Below the pieces are notes generated by a model. It saw only the letters and a program-made list of their open reading frames with translations, searched no databases and was not told the DNA's origin. The translations under genes were made by a program, and so were the position numbers. Of a DNA stretch of 64,000 nucleotides, positions 45,434 to 57,161 are shown piece by piece (positions within the stretch are counted from its first letter, which is position 1; the number at the start of each line of letters is the position of its first letter). Origin of the DNA: Methylosinus sp. Sm6. Lineage in GTDB: Bacteria > Pseudomonadota > Alphaproteobacteria > Rhizobiales > Beijerinckiaceae. The DNA lies in contig NZ_JAINDZ010000002.1 in NCBI RefSeq assembly GCF_019802345.1, positions 1 to 64,000 on the forward strand. Reading direction: 5' to 3'.

Positions 45434-46089
45434 GCGGGGCGGAGGCGGATTTCGTCGAGCGCGGCCGGCGGCTGTTCGCCGGCCCGTGCGAGTTCTTCTT
45501 CGCCAGCGCCAGATCCTCCGACCTGCCGCCGATCGGCCCGCCGGAGATCGCCTTCGCCGGCCGCTCCAATGTCGGCAAATCCTCGCTCTTGAACGCGCTC
45601 ACCGGCCGCAAGACGCTGGCGCGAGTCTCCAACACGCCGGGCCGCACGCAGCAGCTCAATTTCTTCGCCCTCGGCGCCGAGCCCGGCGCGGAGCCGCTGC
45701 GCCTCGTCGACATGCCGGGCTATGGCTACGCCGCCGTCGGCAAGGAGAAGGTCGCGAGCTGGACGCGGCTGATGGAGGATTTTCTGCGCGGACGGGCGTC
45801 GTTGGCGCGCGTCTTCGTGCTGATCGACAGCCGGCGCGGAATCAAGGACATCGACGAGCAGATGCTCGACCTGCTCGACAAATCCGCCGTCTCCTATCAG
45901 ATCGTGATGACCAAGCGCGACGAGCTGAAGCTCGCCGAGCGCGCGGCCGCGCTCGCGACGGTCGAGGCGGCGCTGGCCAAGCGCCCCGCGGCGTTTCCGG
46001 CGGTCGCCGCCACTTCCTCGCGCGACGGCGAGGGGATAGCGGAGCTTCGCGCAGGCATCGCGCGGCTGCTGGCCGAACGAATCGCTTGA
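45430..46089 (+). CDS. engB: Ribosome biogenesis GTP-binding protein EngB (YsxC)
   Basis: This 219-residue TRAFAC GTPase assists large-subunit ribosome assembly. G1 is [16 protein letters not shown]2 the Thr in [13 protein letters not shown]3 DMPGYGYA and G4 TKRDEL. It starts with GTG overlapping the yidC stop (GTGA at 45430), which shows translational coupling. The order yidC-engB-argB is typical for alphaproteobacteria. Confidence 0.95.
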   Translation: MSGAEADFVERGRRLFAGPCEFFFASARSSDLPPIGPPEIAFAGRSNVGKSSLLNALTGRKTLARVSNTPGRTQQLNFFALGAEPGAEPLRLVDMPGYGYAAVGKEKVASWTRLMEDFLRGRASLARVFVLIDSRRGIKDIDEQMLDLLDKSAVSYQIVMTKRDELKLAERAAALATVEAALAKRPAAFPAVAATSSRDGEGIAELRAGIARLLAERIA

Positions 46090-46163
46090 ATATTGCAGGC
46101 GCGTCCGGTCTAACGGAGCCAGCTTCTCTCACCCGAGAACGATCGGCTGAATGACCGCGGCGC

Positions 46164-46190
46164 CACCCTCCCCTCGAGGGGGAGGTGGGG
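46164..46190. repeat. CCTCCCC-type palindrome
   Basis: Ccaccctcccctcgaggggg and the bases after it form a compact inverted repeat between engB and argB. Confidence 0.55.
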
Positions 46191-46243
46191 CGCTCGCTAC
46201 GACCTGTCATTCACCCGGGCGGCTCAGCACCGGAAGGCAGCCC

Positions 46244-47128
46244 ATGACCGACGACTCGGCCGACAGCGCGCTCCAGCAAGCCCGTATCCTGATGCAGGCG
46301 CTGCCGCATATGCTGCGCTACGACGAGGCCATCGTCGTGGTGAAATATGGCGGCCACGCCATGGGCGACGACAGGGTCGCGCGCGACTTCTCGCGCGACA
46401 TGGTGCTGCTCGAGCAATCGGGCGTCAACCCGGTGGTGGTGCACGGCGGCGGGCCGCAGATCGGCGCCATGCTGGGCAAGCTCGGCATCAAATCAGAATT
46501 CGCCGACGGCCTGCGCGTCACCGACAAGGCGACGATGGAGATCGTCGAGATGGTGCTCGCCGGCTATATCAACAAGCAGATCGTCGGATTCATCAATTCG
46601 GAAGGCGGCCGCGCCATTGGTCTTTGCGGCAAGGACGGCCGCATGGTCACAGCGGAAAAGTTGGCGCGCCCCACTCTCGAGGATGGCCGCACGGTCGATC
46701 TCGGCTTCGTCGGCGAAGTGGCCAAGGTCGACACCACCGTGCTCGACCAGGTGCTCGGCCGCGAGCTGATCCCGGTGCTGGCGCCGGTCGCGCAAGGCGC
46801 CGACGGCGAAACCTACAACATCAACGCCGACACATTCGCCGGCGCCATCGCCGGCGCGCTCGGCGCCAAGCGGCTCTTGTTTCTCACCGACGTGCCCGGC
46901 GTGCTCGACAAGAACAAGCAGCTCATCAAGGAGCTGAAGGTCTCCGACATTCCCGGCCTCGTCGCCGACGGAACCATCACCGGCGGCATGATCCCCAAGG
47001 TCGAGACCTGCATGTATGCGATCGAGCGCGGCGTCGAAGGCGTCGTGATCCTCGACGGCAAGCTGCCGCACGCCGTGCTGATCGAGCTCCTGACCGATCA
47101 TGGCGCGGGCACGCTGATCACGCGGTGA
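46244..47128 (+). CDS. argB: Acetylglutamate kinase
   Basis: The enzyme phosphorylates N-acetylglutamate in arginine biosynthesis. The 294-residue protein has [13 protein letters not shown] near the N-terminus, VHGGGPQIG for substrate binding, [29 protein letters not shown], and [14 protein letters not shown] near the end. The start has gaaggcag upstream. A CCTCCCC-type palindrome at 46164-46190 lies in the gap after engB. Arginine feedback features cannot be judged by eye. Confidence 0.96.
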   Translation: MTDDSADSALQQARILMQALPHMLRYDEAIVVVKYGGHAMGDDRVARDFSRDMVLLEQSGVNPVVVHGGGPQIGAMLGKLGIKSEFADGLRVTDKATMEIVEMVLAGYINKQIVGFINSEGGRAIGLCGKDGRMVTAEKLARPTLEDGRTVDLGFVGEVAKVDTTVLDQVLGRELIPVLAPVAQGADGETYNINADTFAGAIAGALGAKRLLFLTDVPGVLDKNKQLIKELKVSDIPGLVADGTITGGMIPKVETCMYAIERGVEGVVILDGKLPHAVLIELLTDHGAGTLITR

Positions 47129-47139
47129 GTGGAGAGGCG

Positions 47140-47940
47140 ATGACCCGTCATTGCGAGAAGCAGAGCGGAGAAGCAATAGAGGCCGGGGCTCTGGATCGCC
47201 TCGCTCCGCTCGCGACGGGCGCCGGCCGATTCGCACAGGCCGGCAGGTCCGCCCCTATCGACAGCTTCGCCCATGTCGATACTTGGGTGTTCGATCTCGA
47301 CAACACGCTCTATCCCGCCTCCTGCGACCTGTGGCCGAAGATCGACCACCGCATCACCCTCTATATGATCCGCATGTTCGGGCTCGACGGCGTCTCCTGC
47401 CGGGCCCTGCAGAAACATTATTATCATCGCTACGGAACCACCCTGCGCGGGCTGATGACCGAGCATGGGACCGACGCGGACGCCTTCCTCTCCTTCGTCC
47501 ATGACGTCGACCGCTCCTCGCTGCCGCCCGCCCCGGCGTTGGCGAGCGCCATCGCCGCTCTGCCCGGCCGCAAGCTCATCCTCACCAATGGCTCGCGGCG
47601 CCATGCGCTGGAGACGGCGCGCCGGCTCGGCGTCGACCATCTGTTCGAGGACATCTTCGACATCATCGCCGCCGACTTCGTCGCCAAGCCGCATGAAGAG
47701 GCGTATCTGCGCTTCTTCGACCGCCATGCGGTGGAGCCCGCGCGCGCGGCCTTGTTCGAGGATCTGGCGCGCAATCTCGTCTTCCCCCATGCGCGCGGCA
47801 TGACCACGGTTCTGGTGACGCCCGCGCCCGGCGGCGAGGACCGCCGCGAGAGCTGGGAGATCGCCCATGGCCGCGAGCCCCATGTCGATTTTTCGACCAG
47901 CGATCTCGCCGCCTTTCTGCGAGGGCTGAGCGCCCGATAG
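47140..47940 (+). CDS. HAD-superfamily pyrimidine 5'-nucleotidase
   Basis: The conserved part begins at TWVFDLDNTLYPASCDLWPKID, with the nucleophilic Asp and the helper Asp, and continues with LILTNGSRRHALETARRLGV (motif II) and FVAKPHEEAYLRFF plus LFEDLARNLVFPHARG (motifs III/IV). This is the SDT1/YjjG-like group that removes phosphate from nucleotides or related metabolites. The predicted 266-residue product has about 40 extra N-terminal residues, which are encoded by a tcattgcgag-type palindromic repeat. Ggagagg precedes the ATG at 47140; a GTG at 47125 overlapping the argB stop is an alternative. Confidence 0.87.
   Translation: MTRHCEKQSGEAIEAGALDRLAPLATGAGRFAQAGRSAPIDSFAHVDTWVFDLDNTLYPASCDLWPKIDHRITLYMIRMFGLDGVSCRALQKHYYHRYGTTLRGLMTEHGTDADAFLSFVHDVDRSSLPPAPALASAIAALPGRKLILTNGSRRHALETARRLGVDHLFEDIFDIIAADFVAKPHEEAYLRFFDRHAVEPARAALFEDLARNLVFPHARGMTTVLVTPAPGGEDRRESWEIAHGREPHVDFSTSDLAAFLRGLSAR
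47146..47222. repeat. tcattgcgag-type palindromic repeat inside the 5' end of a gene
   Basis: Cccgtcattgcgagaagcag at the left and cctcgctccgctcgcgacggg at the right resemble the dispersed repeat at 52338-52440. It is translated as the N-terminal extension of the HAD protein. Confidence 0.55.
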
Positions 47941-49325
<1,385 letters not shown>

Positions 49326-49326
<1 letters not shown>

Positions 49327-49450
49327 AGCCCCCTCCCTCACCCTCCCCCGCTACGCGGGAGAGGAGGCGGCGACGTTACGCGAATTTTGGATGAAGGGCC
49401 GAGTCTGCTCCCTCTCCCGCAAGGCGGGGGAGGGCTGGGGAGGGGGCCCC
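49326..49450. repeat. Inverted pair of CCTCCCC-type elements
   Basis: Ccctcaccctcccccgctac at the left and gcaaggcgggggagggctgg at the right are complementary in outline. The element lies between eno and valS and probably includes the eno terminator. Confidence 0.6.
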
Positions 49451-49474
49451 TCGCACGGATATTCGGCTCCCCCC

Positions 49475-52195
49475 ATGCCCATGGAAAAAACCTTCGATCC
49501 CGCCGCCATCGAGCAGCGGATGCGCGAGCTGTGGGAGGCGACCGGCGCCTTTCGCGCCGGTCGGCCCGAGCGCGCCGGCGCCGAGCCCTTTTCCATCGTC
49601 ATTCCGCCGCCGAACGTCACCGGCTCGCTGCACATGGGCCATGCGCTCAACAACACGCTGCAGGATATTCTGGCGCGCTATCAGCGCATGCGGGGCAAGG
49701 ACGTGCTGTGGCAGCCCGGCACCGACCACGCCGGCATTGCGACGCAAATGGTGGTCGAGCGCCGCCTGATGGAGCGCCAGCAGCATCGCCGCGAGCTCGG
49801 CCGCGAGAAATTCCTCGAGGAGGTCTGGGCCTGGAAGGCGGAGTCGGGCGGCGTGATCGTCGAGCAGCTGAAGCGCCTCGGCGCCTCCTGCGACTGGTCG
49901 CGCGAGCGCTTCACGCTCGACGAGGGCCTCTCGCGCGCCGTCGTGAAGGTGTTCGTGCAATTGCATCGAGACGGGCTGATCTACAAGGACAAGCGCCTCG
50001 TCAATTGGGACCCGAAGCTGCTCACCGCCATCTCCGATCTCGAGGTGCAGCAGATCGAGGTGAAGGGCCATCTCTGGCACTTCCGCTATCCGATCGTCTA
50101 TCAGGACGGCCAGCCGACCGGCGAGTTCATCACCGTCGCGACGACGCGCCCCGAGACCATGCTCGGCGACACCGCCGTCGCCGTGCATCCGGAAGACGAG
50201 CGCTATAAGAGCCTCGTCGGCCGCAATGTGCGCCTGCCGCTGGTCGGGCGTCTCATTCCGATCGTCGCCGACGACTATTCCGATCCCGAGAAGGGCACGG
50301 GCGCGGTGAAGATCACGCCGGCGCATGACTTCAACGATTTCGAGGTCGGCCGCCGCCATGGGCTGAAGCTCATCAATGTGCTCGACGCCGAAGGCTGCGT
50401 GACGCTTCGCGACAATCACGAGTTCTTCGAGCATGTCGCCCCCTCGCCAGAGCTCGACGTGACCGTCGCGGCTCTGCACGGCCTCGACCGCAACGCCGCG
50501 CGCGCGCGCGTGGTGGCGATGATGGAGGAGCACGAGCTGCTCGCCGAAGTGTCGGACCATAAGCATATGGTGCCGCATGGCGACCGTTCCGGCGCCGTGC
50601 TGGAGCCGCGCCTCACCGATCAATGGTATGTCGACGCCAAGACGCTGGCGCAGCCGGCGCTGGAAGCCGTGCGCGCCGGCCACACGGTCTTCGTGCCTAA
50701 GAATTGGGAAAAGACCTATTTCGATTGGCTGGAGAACATCCAGCCCTGGTGCGTCTCGCGCCAGCTGTGGTGGGGCCATCGCATTCCGGCCTGGTATGAC
50801 GCCGACGGCAATGTCTATGTCGAGGAGAGCGAGGAGGACGCGCTCGCCGCGGCGCGCGCGAAGCGCGGCAATGAGGCGGCGCTGACGCGCGACGAGGATG
50901 TGCTCGACACCTGGTTCTCCTCGGCGCTGTGGCCGTTCTCGACGCTCGGCTGGCCGGACGAGACGAAGGAGCTCGAGCGCTTCTATCCGACCAATGTGCT
51001 CGTCACCGGCTTCGACATCATCTTCTTCTGGGTCGCCCGCATGATGATGATGGGCCTCTATTTCAAGAAAGAAGTCCCCTTCCGCGACGTCTATATCCAC
51101 GCCCTCGTCCGCGACGAGAAGGGCGCGAAGATGTCGAAGTCGAAGGGCAATGTCATCGACCCGCTGCATCTCATCAACGAATATGGCGCCGACGCGCTGC
51201 GCTTCACACTCGCCGCTATGGCCGCGCAAGGACGCGACATCAAGCTGGCGACGCAGCGCGTCGAAGGCTATCGCAATTTCGCGACCAAGCTGTGGAACGC
51301 CTCGCGCTTCGCCGAGATCAACGGCTGCGCGCGCGTTTCGGGCTATGATCCGAAGGCCAATGCGATCACGCTCAATCGCTGGATCGTCGGCGAGGCGGCG
51401 CGGGCGGTCGCAGACATCGGCGCGGCGATCGAGGCCTATCGCTTCAACGAGGCGGCTGCCGCCGCCTATCGCTTCGTCTGGAACGTGTTCTGCGACTGGT
51501 ATCTGGAGCTGGCGAAGCCGCTCCTGCAAGGCGAGGACGGCGCCGCAAAGAACGAGACGCGCGCCGCCGCCGCTTTCGTGCTCGATCAAATTTATGCGCT
51601 GCTGCATCCGTTCATGCCCTTCCTCACCGAGGAGCTGTGGGGCGTGAAGGGTTTCGAAGGACCGCCGCGCCAGTCGCCGCTGGCGCTCGCCGCATGGCCC
51701 GAACTAGCGGGGCTGCGCGACGAGGCCGCGGAAGCGGAGATCGGCTGGGTGGTCGATCTCGTCTCCGAAGTGCGCTCGGTGCGTTCGGAGCTCAATCTCG
51801 CGGCCGGCGTCGAAGCGCCGCTGATCCTCGTCGGCGCCGGCGCCGATGTGAAGGCGCGGGTTTCGGTCTGGGGCGAGACGGCGCGCAAGCTGGCGCGGCT
51901 CTCTTCCATCGGCTTCGCCGACGCGGCGCCGAAGAGCAGCGCTCAGCTGCTCGTGCGTGGCGCGCTCGCGGCCATTCCACTCGAGGGGATGATCGACTTC
52001 GCCGCGGAAAAGACGCGGCTCGCCAAGGAGACGGCGAAGCTCGAAGGCGATGTGAAGAAGATCGAGGCCAAGCTCGCCAATGCGGACTTCCTGGCGCGCG
52101 CGCCGGAGGAGGTGATCGAGGAAAATCGCGAGCGCCTCGACGATCTGCGCGCCCGCATCGAGAAGCTGGCGGCGGCGGCGAAGCGGCTCGGCTGA
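49475..52195 (+). CDS. valS: Valyl-tRNA synthetase
   Basis: The enzyme charges tRNA-Val and is a class I synthetase with editing domain. The 906-residue protein has the HIGH region [15 protein letters not shown], the KMSKS region [14 protein letters not shown], the editing-domain segment [17 protein letters not shown], and a C-terminal coiled-coil rich in Lys/Glu ([21 protein letters not shown]) that binds the tRNA. The start may be the ATG at 49475 or 49481. A terminator hairpin lies 50 bp after the stop. Confidence 0.97.
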   Translation: MPMEKTFDPAAIEQRMRELWEATGAFRAGRPERAGAEPFSIVIPPPNVTGSLHMGHALNNTLQDILARYQRMRGKDVLWQPGTDHAGIATQMVVERRLMERQQHRRELGREKFLEEVWAWKAESGGVIVEQLKRLGASCDWSRERFTLDEGLSRAVVKVFVQLHRDGLIYKDKRLVNWDPKLLTAISDLEVQQIEVKGHLWHFRYPIVYQDGQPTGEFITVATTRPETMLGDTAVAVHPEDERYKSLVGRNVRLPLVGRLIPIVADDYSDPEKGTGAVKITPAHDFNDFEVGRRHGLKLINVLDAEGCVTLRDNHEFFEHVAPSPELDVTVAALHGLDRNAARARVVAMMEEHELLAEVSDHKHMVPHGDRSGAVLEPRLTDQWYVDAKTLAQPALEAVRAGHTVFVPKNWEKTYFDWLENIQPWCVSRQLWWGHRIPAWYDADGNVYVEESEEDALAAARAKRGNEAALTRDEDVLDTWFSSALWPFSTLGWPDETKELERFYPTNVLVTGFDIIFFWVARMMMMGLYFKKEVPFRDVYIHALVRDEKGAKMSKSKGNVIDPLHLINEYGADALRFTLAAMAAQGRDIKLATQRVEGYRNFATKLWNASRFAEINGCARVSGYDPKANAITLNRWIVGEAARAVADIGAAIEAYRFNEAAAAAYRFVWNVFCDWYLELAKPLLQGEDGAAKNETRAAAAFVLDQIYALLHPFMPFLTEELWGVKGFEGPPRQSPLALAAWPELAGLRDEAAEAEIGWVVDLVSEVRSVRSELNLAAGVEAPLILVGAGADVKARVSVWGETARKLARLSSIGFADAAPKSSAQLLVRGALAAIPLEGMIDFAAEKTRLAKETAKLEGDVKKIEAKLANADFLARAPEEVIEENRERLDDLRARIEKLAAAAKRLG

Positions 52196-52245
52196 CGCTG
52201 CGCGGCCTCCTGCGAGCCCGAAGGCTCGGCTGACGCTAAAATGCG

Positions 52246-52270
52246 AACGCCCCGCTTTGCGCGGGGCGTT
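52246..52270. terminator. Hairpin terminator after valS
   Basis: Perfect 10 bp arms aacgccccgc and gcggggcgtt surround the loop tttgc and end in ttt-c. On the minus strand the A-rich left edge gives a short T run. It can serve both valS and, from the other side, the end of the fix operon. Confidence 0.75.
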
Positions 52271-52337
52271 TCGATTCGATCATGTCGGTTTCTTGACGTC
52301 TCTGTCACAAGACCGGCGGCACGCTTTGTCGGCGCTG

Positions 52338-52440
52338 CCGTGTCATTGCGAGCGCAACGAAGCGATCCAAAGCCGTTGGCCGACTCCGGGATCGCTTCGT
52401 CGCTGTGGTCCTCGCAATGACGCCTCGGCGGTCGGCACGC
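52338..52440. repeat. tcattgcgag-type palindromic repeat
   Basis: Gtcattgcgagcgcaacgaa at the left and gtggtcctcgcaatgac at the right make an inverted repeat with gcgatcc/ggatcgc arms inside. It ends three bases before the fixX stop codon. Confidence 0.75.
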
Positions 52441-52442
52441 GC

Positions 52443-52736
52443 TCAGCCGAACTTGAACAGCACGCCATAGCCGCCGCGCGGATAATTCCACACGATATCG
52501 CCCTGTGGCTCGCAGAGCACGCGGCAGGTGCCGCATTCGAGGCAGCCGTCCGGCGTGATCTCGACCTGTCCGGACGCATTCTGCTCATAGCAGCCGGCCG
52601 GGCAGATCTTGGTCATCGCCAACAGATTCTTCGACGGCGTCGTGTGCGGCTGCACGACGATATGGGGCTTTCCTTGGTCGACGAGATAGCGGTTCTGGAA
52701 CAGCTTCTCCTCGACTCGCGCAACTTGCGTCGACAT
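52443..52736 (-). CDS. fixX: Ferredoxin-like protein FixX
   Basis: FixX is the iron-sulfur subunit of the FixABCX electron-bifurcating complex, which oxidises NADH, reduces quinone and delivers low-potential electrons to nitrogenase. The 97-residue protein has the Cys pattern [11 protein letters not shown]-like ([12 protein letters not shown]) and [14 protein letters not shown], which bind 4Fe-4S clusters. It ends in GYGVLFKFG. The start at 52736 lies 14 bp after the fixC stop, so it closes the fix operon. Confidence 0.96.
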   Translation of the reverse strand: MSTQVARVEEKLFQNRYLVDQGKPHIVVQPHTTPSKNLLAMTKICPAGCYEQNASGQVEITPDGCLECGTCRVLCEPQGDIVWNYPRGGYGVLFKFG

Positions 52737-52750
52737 CGCAAATCCTCCTC

Positions 52751-54058
52751 TCAGCGCCAGGCGCGAGCCAGGCGCCATGCATCTCCGACCAATCCCGTCA
52801 GCGAGCGCTTCTGGCGGAAGGCTCTGACCGACGCCTTTTCCTTCTCGATCTTCGGCGTTCCGTCGACACGCAGGAAATTCTCCATCGCTTTCGACACCAG
52901 CGTCGGATAGTCGAGGAAGAAGTTCGACGCCTGCGTGTGCAGCAGCGCCGGCATATCTTTGTATTTCTTCAAATCCTTCATGACGAAGCTGTCGTCGAGG
53001 AGCTTCTTGTAGAGCGCCAGATTCTGCTTCGTCATCGGATCCTTGCGCGACTTCACCTGGAAGATCGCCTCGCCGGCGAGCCGCCCCGAGGTCATAGCAA
53101 GATTCGAGCCTTCGCGATGAATGGCGTTGTTGAGCTGCGCCGCGTCGCCGACGACGACCCAGCCGTCGCCGAACAGCTCCGGAATCGTCTTGTAGCCGCC
53201 CTCCGGAATGAGATGCGCGGCATATTCCTTCACTTCCGAGCCTTCGATCAGCGGCGCGATCGACGGATGCGTCTTGAAGTTCTCGAGCATGCCGTAAGGC
53301 GTCTCCTCGTTCGCGGCGAAATCCGACACGAGGCAGCCGAAGCCGACAGAAATGCTCTCCTTGTTGGTATAGACGAAGCCCATGCCGGTCATCCCCTTGG
53401 AGATGGTGCCGGCCGCCTCGATCACGACGCCCTCGTCGCCATGCAGATTGAAGCGCGCTTCGATCGTCTCGCGCGGCAGGAAGTGCATTTCCTTCACCGC
53501 GAGCGCGACATGCTCGGCCTTGGGCGTCGGCCGCAGGCCGGCGCGGGCGCCGAGCAGGCCATTGACGCCTTCCGCGAGCACGACGACATCGGCGAACACC
53601 GTGCCGCCGCTGCGATCCGTGCGCACGCCGATGACCTTGCCATAGGCGTCGCTGACGAGCTCGGTGACCGTTGTCTCGCTGATGACGATCGCGCCCTGCG
53701 CCTGCACCTGCTTGTTGAACCAGCGGTCGAACTGCGAGCGGATGATCGTGTAGCGGTTCGGACGCTCCTCGTTGAAGTCGTCCGAGCGATAATGCATGCC
53801 GGTGTGCGAGCGGTCGGTCATGAACCAGAAGCGCTGCTCGATGAGATGCCGCTCGAGCGGCGCCTCCTCGCGGAAATCCGGAATGATCTTCTCCAGCATG
53901 TCGGCGTAGAGAATGCCGCCCTGCACATTCTTGGAGCCCGGATATTCGCCGCGCTCCAGCTGCAGCACATTCAGCCCACGCGACGCCATGGTGTAGGCCG
54001 CCGCATTGCCAGCCATGCCCGCGCCGATGACGATCGCGTCGAATCTTTCTTCGATCAT
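52751..54058 (-). CDS. fixC: FAD-dependent oxidoreductase FixC
   Basis: FixC is the ETF:quinone oxidoreductase-like flavoprotein of the FixABCX complex. The 435-residue protein opens with the FAD-binding dinucleotide fold [20 protein letters not shown] and continues with the ETF-QO type segments [16 protein letters not shown] and [21 protein letters not shown]. It is 15 bp after fixB. Its quinone site should be at the membrane surface. Confidence 0.96.
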   Translation of the reverse strand: MIEERFDAIVIGAGMAGNAAAYTMASRGLNVLQLERGEYPGSKNVQGGILYADMLEKIIPDFREEAPLERHLIEQRFWFMTDRSHTGMHYRSDDFNEERPNRYTIIRSQFDRWFNKQVQAQGAIVISETTVTELVSDAYGKVIGVRTDRSGGTVFADVVVLAEGVNGLLGARAGLRPTPKAEHVALAVKEMHFLPRETIEARFNLHGDEGVVIEAAGTISKGMTGMGFVYTNKESISVGFGCLVSDFAANEETPYGMLENFKTHPSIAPLIEGSEVKEYAAHLIPEGGYKTIPELFGDGWVVVGDAAQLNNAIHREGSNLAMTSGRLAGEAIFQVKSRKDPMTKQNLALYKKLLDDSFVMKDLKKYKDMPALLHTQASNFFLDYPTLVSKAMENFLRVDGTPKIEKEKASVRAFRQKRSLTGLVGDAWRLARAWR

Positions 54059-54073
54059 GATGATCTCCTCGGG

Positions 54074-55180
54074 TCAGCCGGCGAGCCGGTCGGCGCTCTC
54101 GGGCGAGAGCCGCTTGCGGAACGCTTCCGTCAGAGCGGGAAGCAGACGAATGGCGTCGGTCACGATGCCGACATGCGCGAAATCGAAGATCGGCGCGTTC
54201 TTGTCGGTATTGATCGCGACGATGCAATCGGCGCCCTCGACGCCGACGCGATGCTGAATGGCGCCGGAAATGCCCGCGGCGATATAGAGCTTGGGCCGGA
54301 TCGTCTTGCCGGTCTGGCCGATCTGGCGATCCGCGGTGATCCAGCCTTTCTGCACCAGCGGCCGCGAGCCGCCGAATTCGGCGCCGAGCACGGCGGCGAG
54401 ATTGCGCACGAGCTGATAATTCTCCGCGCTCTGCAGGCCGAGTCCGCCGGCGACGACGACGTCGGCGAAGGCGAGATTGCTCTTCGCGGATTCGCGATCC
54501 GGAATGAACTTCAGCAGCTTGGTGATGATCTTGTCCTCGTCGAGATCGGGCTTGAACTCGATCACGCGGCCGCTGCGCGTCTCGTCGCGCGCCGGCGTCG
54601 GCAGCTGGCGCGGACGCACGGTCGCCATCTGCGGACGATAGTTCAGCGTGTAGATCGTGCACAGCAGCGAGCCGCCGAAGGTCGGGCGCGTCGCCGCCAG
54701 CGAGCCATCGGCGTCGACCGCGAGCTCGGTGCAATCGGCGGTGAGCCCGGTGAGCAGCGTCGTCGCCACGGAGCCAGCGAGATCTCGGCCGAGCGTCGTC
54801 GCGCCGAGCAGCAGAATCTCCGGCTTATGCGTGTTGACGAGCTGCGTGACCGCCTTGGAGAAGGGCTCATTGCGATAATCGGCGAGGATCGGGTCCTCGA
54901 CGAGATAGGCGAGATCCGCTCCGTAATAGAAAGCTTCCTGAATCGCATTGCGCGTTCCCTCGCCCGGCGCGCCCAGCACCACGGCGGCGAGATCGACCTT
55001 CAGCTGATCGGCGAGCTTGCGGCCGGCGCCGAGCAGCTCCCAGGAGACCGGGTGGACGACGCCGCGCTCGAGCTCGACGAACACCCACACATGCTTATAG
55101 CCGCGGAAATGCTCCGGGAGCTCCTTCTTCGCGCTGGCGCGGCTCTGCTGCGGCGCGGCGGGGGCGGGCTTGTCGGACAT
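54074..55180 (-). CDS. fixB: Electron transfer flavoprotein alpha subunit FixB
   Basis: FixB pairs with FixA in the bifurcating flavoprotein. The 368-residue protein has a Lys/Ala/Pro-rich leader, then [13 protein letters not shown], and the C-terminal FAD domain with [50 protein letters not shown] and [20 protein letters not shown], which are typical of ETF alpha. I take the ATG at 55180; the frame is open to 55204. It lies 13 bp after fixA. Confidence 0.95.
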   Translation of the reverse strand: MSDKPAPAAPQQSRASAKKELPEHFRGYKHVWVFVELERGVVHPVSWELLGAGRKLADQLKVDLAAVVLGAPGEGTRNAIQEAFYYGADLAYLVEDPILADYRNEPFSKAVTQLVNTHKPEILLLGATTLGRDLAGSVATTLLTGLTADCTELAVDADGSLAATRPTFGGSLLCTIYTLNYRPQMATVRPRQLPTPARDETRSGRVIEFKPDLDEDKIITKLLKFIPDRESAKSNLAFADVVVAGGLGLQSAENYQLVRNLAAVLGAEFGGSRPLVQKGWITADRQIGQTGKTIRPKLYIAAGISGAIQHRVGVEGADCIVAINTDKNAPIFDFAHVGIVTDAIRLLPALTEAFRKRLSPESADRLAG

Positions 55181-55193
55181 TCTCGCTTCTCCT

Positions 55194-56045
55194 TTAGAAC
55201 CCACTGGCCAATTTCGTCATGTCGTCCTCGAGCGCCGGATGGCGCTTGAAAATCGCCTCGAGGATCGCATCCGCCGAGTCGCCCGCCGTCTTGCCCGGCT
55301 CGACGAAGGCCGCGCGCTCGGTGCGCGGCGTCGGCGCGAACACTTTCTTCACGATCGTCGGCGAGCCCTTCAGTCCGCATTTCGACAGGTCTTCGATCTC
55401 GGCGTCCTTGGCGCTCCAGGTGATGATCTCGGCGCGCGCGGCGCGCAGAGAATCCGAGATCGAGCCGCGACGCACCTCATTGGTGCCCTCGAGCATGGCG
55501 ATGAGGCAGGGCATTTTCGTCTTCAGCACCTGCGTGCCGCCTTCGGCGCGCCGCTCGATGACCACCTCGCGCTTCTCCGCATCCGCCTCGACGATCTTGG
55601 AGACATAAGTCAGCTGCAACAGATCGAGACGCTTGGCGACTCCCGGACCGACCTGCGCCGTGTCGCCGTCGATGGTCTGCTTGCCGGTGAAGACGAGATC
55701 GAGATCGCCCCAGGTCTTCTGAATCTTCTTGATCGCCTGGGCGAGCGCATAGGTGGTCGCCAGCGTGTCGGCGCCGGCGAAGAAGCGGTCGGTGAGCAAA
55801 ATCGCCCGATCGGCGCCGATCGCCAGCGTCTTACGCAGCGCCGCCTCCGCCATTGGCGGGCCCATGGTCAGAACCGTCACCTCGCCGCCGAACTTGTCGC
55901 GCAGCTTCAGCGCCTCCTCGAGCGAGAACAGATCATAAGGATTGATGATCGTCGGCACGCCCTGCCGCATGATCGTGTTGGTGACAGGATGAACGCGAAT
56001 CTGGGCGCTGTCGGGAACTTGCTTGATGCAGACGAGTATCTTCAT
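55194..56045 (-). CDS. fixA: Electron transfer flavoprotein beta subunit FixA
   Basis: FixA binds the bifurcating flavin and NADH together with FixB. The 283-residue protein begins [20 protein letters not shown], as is typical, and contains [43 protein letters not shown] and the motif [20 protein letters not shown]. It starts 40 bp after nifW without a visible promoter of its own, so it is read from the upstream nif promoter. Confidence 0.96.
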   Translation of the reverse strand: MKILVCIKQVPDSAQIRVHPVTNTIMRQGVPTIINPYDLFSLEEALKLRDKFGGEVTVLTMGPPMAEAALRKTLAIGADRAILLTDRFFAGADTLATTYALAQAIKKIQKTWGDLDLVFTGKQTIDGDTAQVGPGVAKRLDLLQLTYVSKIVEADAEKREVVIERRAEGGTQVLKTKMPCLIAMLEGTNEVRRGSISDSLRAARAEIITWSAKDAEIEDLSKCGLKGSPTIVKKVFAPTPRTERAAFVEPGKTAGDSADAILEAIFKRHPALEDDMTKLASGF

Positions 56046-56085
56046 TTGTCCATCCTTTCCCGATCCCGACGCGCAAAATTGATGA

Positions 56086-56421
56086 TCATCCGTTCGACAC
56101 CGTGAGATTGCCGAGCGGCACGAACGGCTTCTTCGGCTCCTCGGCCGGCTTCACGGCGTCCTTGTGCACCTTGAACAGGCGCTGCTCGATCGGCGTCGAG
56201 ACGAGGAAGTCCTGATAGGCCTGAGCGAGAAACGAGCGGCAATTCTCGCGAATCTCCTCGTCGCTCGCGCCGTCGGGCGCGCTCTTGTGCAGATATTCGC
56301 CCATGCGCCGCAGAATGTGCAGACGCGAGTGCCGCACGACCGTGGGATCATACTCCACGCCGAGAATGTCGAAGAATTCCTCGGCAGCCGAGAGTTTGCG
56401 CAGATCGTCCAGGAAGCTCAT
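56086..56421 (-). CDS. nifW: Nitrogenase-stabilizing/protective protein NifW
   Basis: NifW associates with the MoFe protein and helps protect or mature it. The 111-residue length is standard. Recognisable features are [20 protein letters not shown], the segment NRxR-like [17 protein letters not shown], and [18 protein letters not shown]. The start overlaps the cysE stop by four bases (56418-56421, ATGA). A C-terminal tail of about 25 residues is Lys/Pro-rich. Confidence 0.93.
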   Translation of the reverse strand: MSFLDDLRKLSAAEEFFDILGVEYDPTVVRHSRLHILRRMGEYLHKSAPDGASDEEIRENCRSFLAQAYQDFLVSTPIEQRLFKVHKDAVKPAEEPKKPFVPLGNLTVSNG

Positions 56422-57161
56422 GGCGTGCTGTCTCCGGTTGGTCGATGAGCGGCTTCGTTGACGCGCAATTGCACATGCGCGAGCCGCGCCTCGAGGAAAT
56501 CGATGCGGTCGATGAGCACGGAGATCGCGTCTCCGACCGGATCGGGAATGAGATGATGCTCGAGATCGATGCGTCCGTCGACGCCCGAACGCCGCCGCTG
56601 CTCGCGCACGATGCGGCCCGGAATGCCGACGACCGTCATCTCCGGCGGCACGTCTTCGATCACCACCGAATTGGCGCCGATGCGCGCCCGCGGACCGACC
56701 GTGATCGGGCCGAGGATCTTCGCGCCCGCGCCGATCAACACGCCGTCCTCGACGGTCGGATGGCGCTTGCCCGCCGACCACGACGTGCCGCCGAGGGTGA
56801 CGCCGTGATACATGGTCACATCGTCGCCGATGACGGCCGTCTCGCCGATGACGACGCCCACGCCATGATCGATGAAAAAGCGCTCGCCGATCGTCGCGCC
56901 AGGATGAATGTCGATATTGGTGACGAGACGCGCGAACCACGACAATCCGCGCGCGGAGAATTTGCGGCCGGCGCGCCACAGGCGATGCGCGATGCGATGC
57001 CAGATGAGCGCATGCACGCCGGGATAGAACAGCACCACCTCGAGCGTGCTGCGCGCCGCGGGATCGCGATGCGGCACGCAGGCGATGTCTTCGCGAATGA
57101 GCGTGACCAGCCCTTTGGAGGAAGAGACGCGCGGCGCGGCGGCGATCGATAGCTCGCTCAT
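56418..57161 (-). CDS. cysE: Serine O-acetyltransferase of the nif operon
   Basis: The enzyme acetylates serine to make O-acetylserine for cysteine synthesis, supplying sulfur for NifS. The 247-residue protein shows the left-handed beta-helix hexapeptide repeats and the CysE core: [42 protein letters not shown], with catalytic His and Asp residues, and a C-terminal helix with VRVNEAA-like residues. The Azotobacter counterpart is called nifP. It overlaps nifV and nifW by four bases, so it is an integral operon member. It is likely induced only under nitrogen fixation. Confidence 0.93.
   Translation of the reverse strand: MSELSIAAAPRVSSSKGLVTLIREDIACVPHRDPAARSTLEVVLFYPGVHALIWHRIAHRLWRAGRKFSARGLSWFARLVTNIDIHPGATIGERFFIDHGVGVVIGETAVIGDDVTMYHGVTLGGTSWSAGKRHPTVEDGVLIGAGAKILGPITVGPRARIGANSVVIEDVPPEMTVVGIPGRIVREQRRRSGVDGRIDLEHHLIPDPVGDAISVLIDRIDFLEARLAHVQLRVNEAAHRPTGDSTP

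Noticed and set aside
56046-56085. Separate sigma-54 promoter for fixABCX
   Set aside because: The 40 bp gap before fixA has no TGGCA-N-TTGC pattern.
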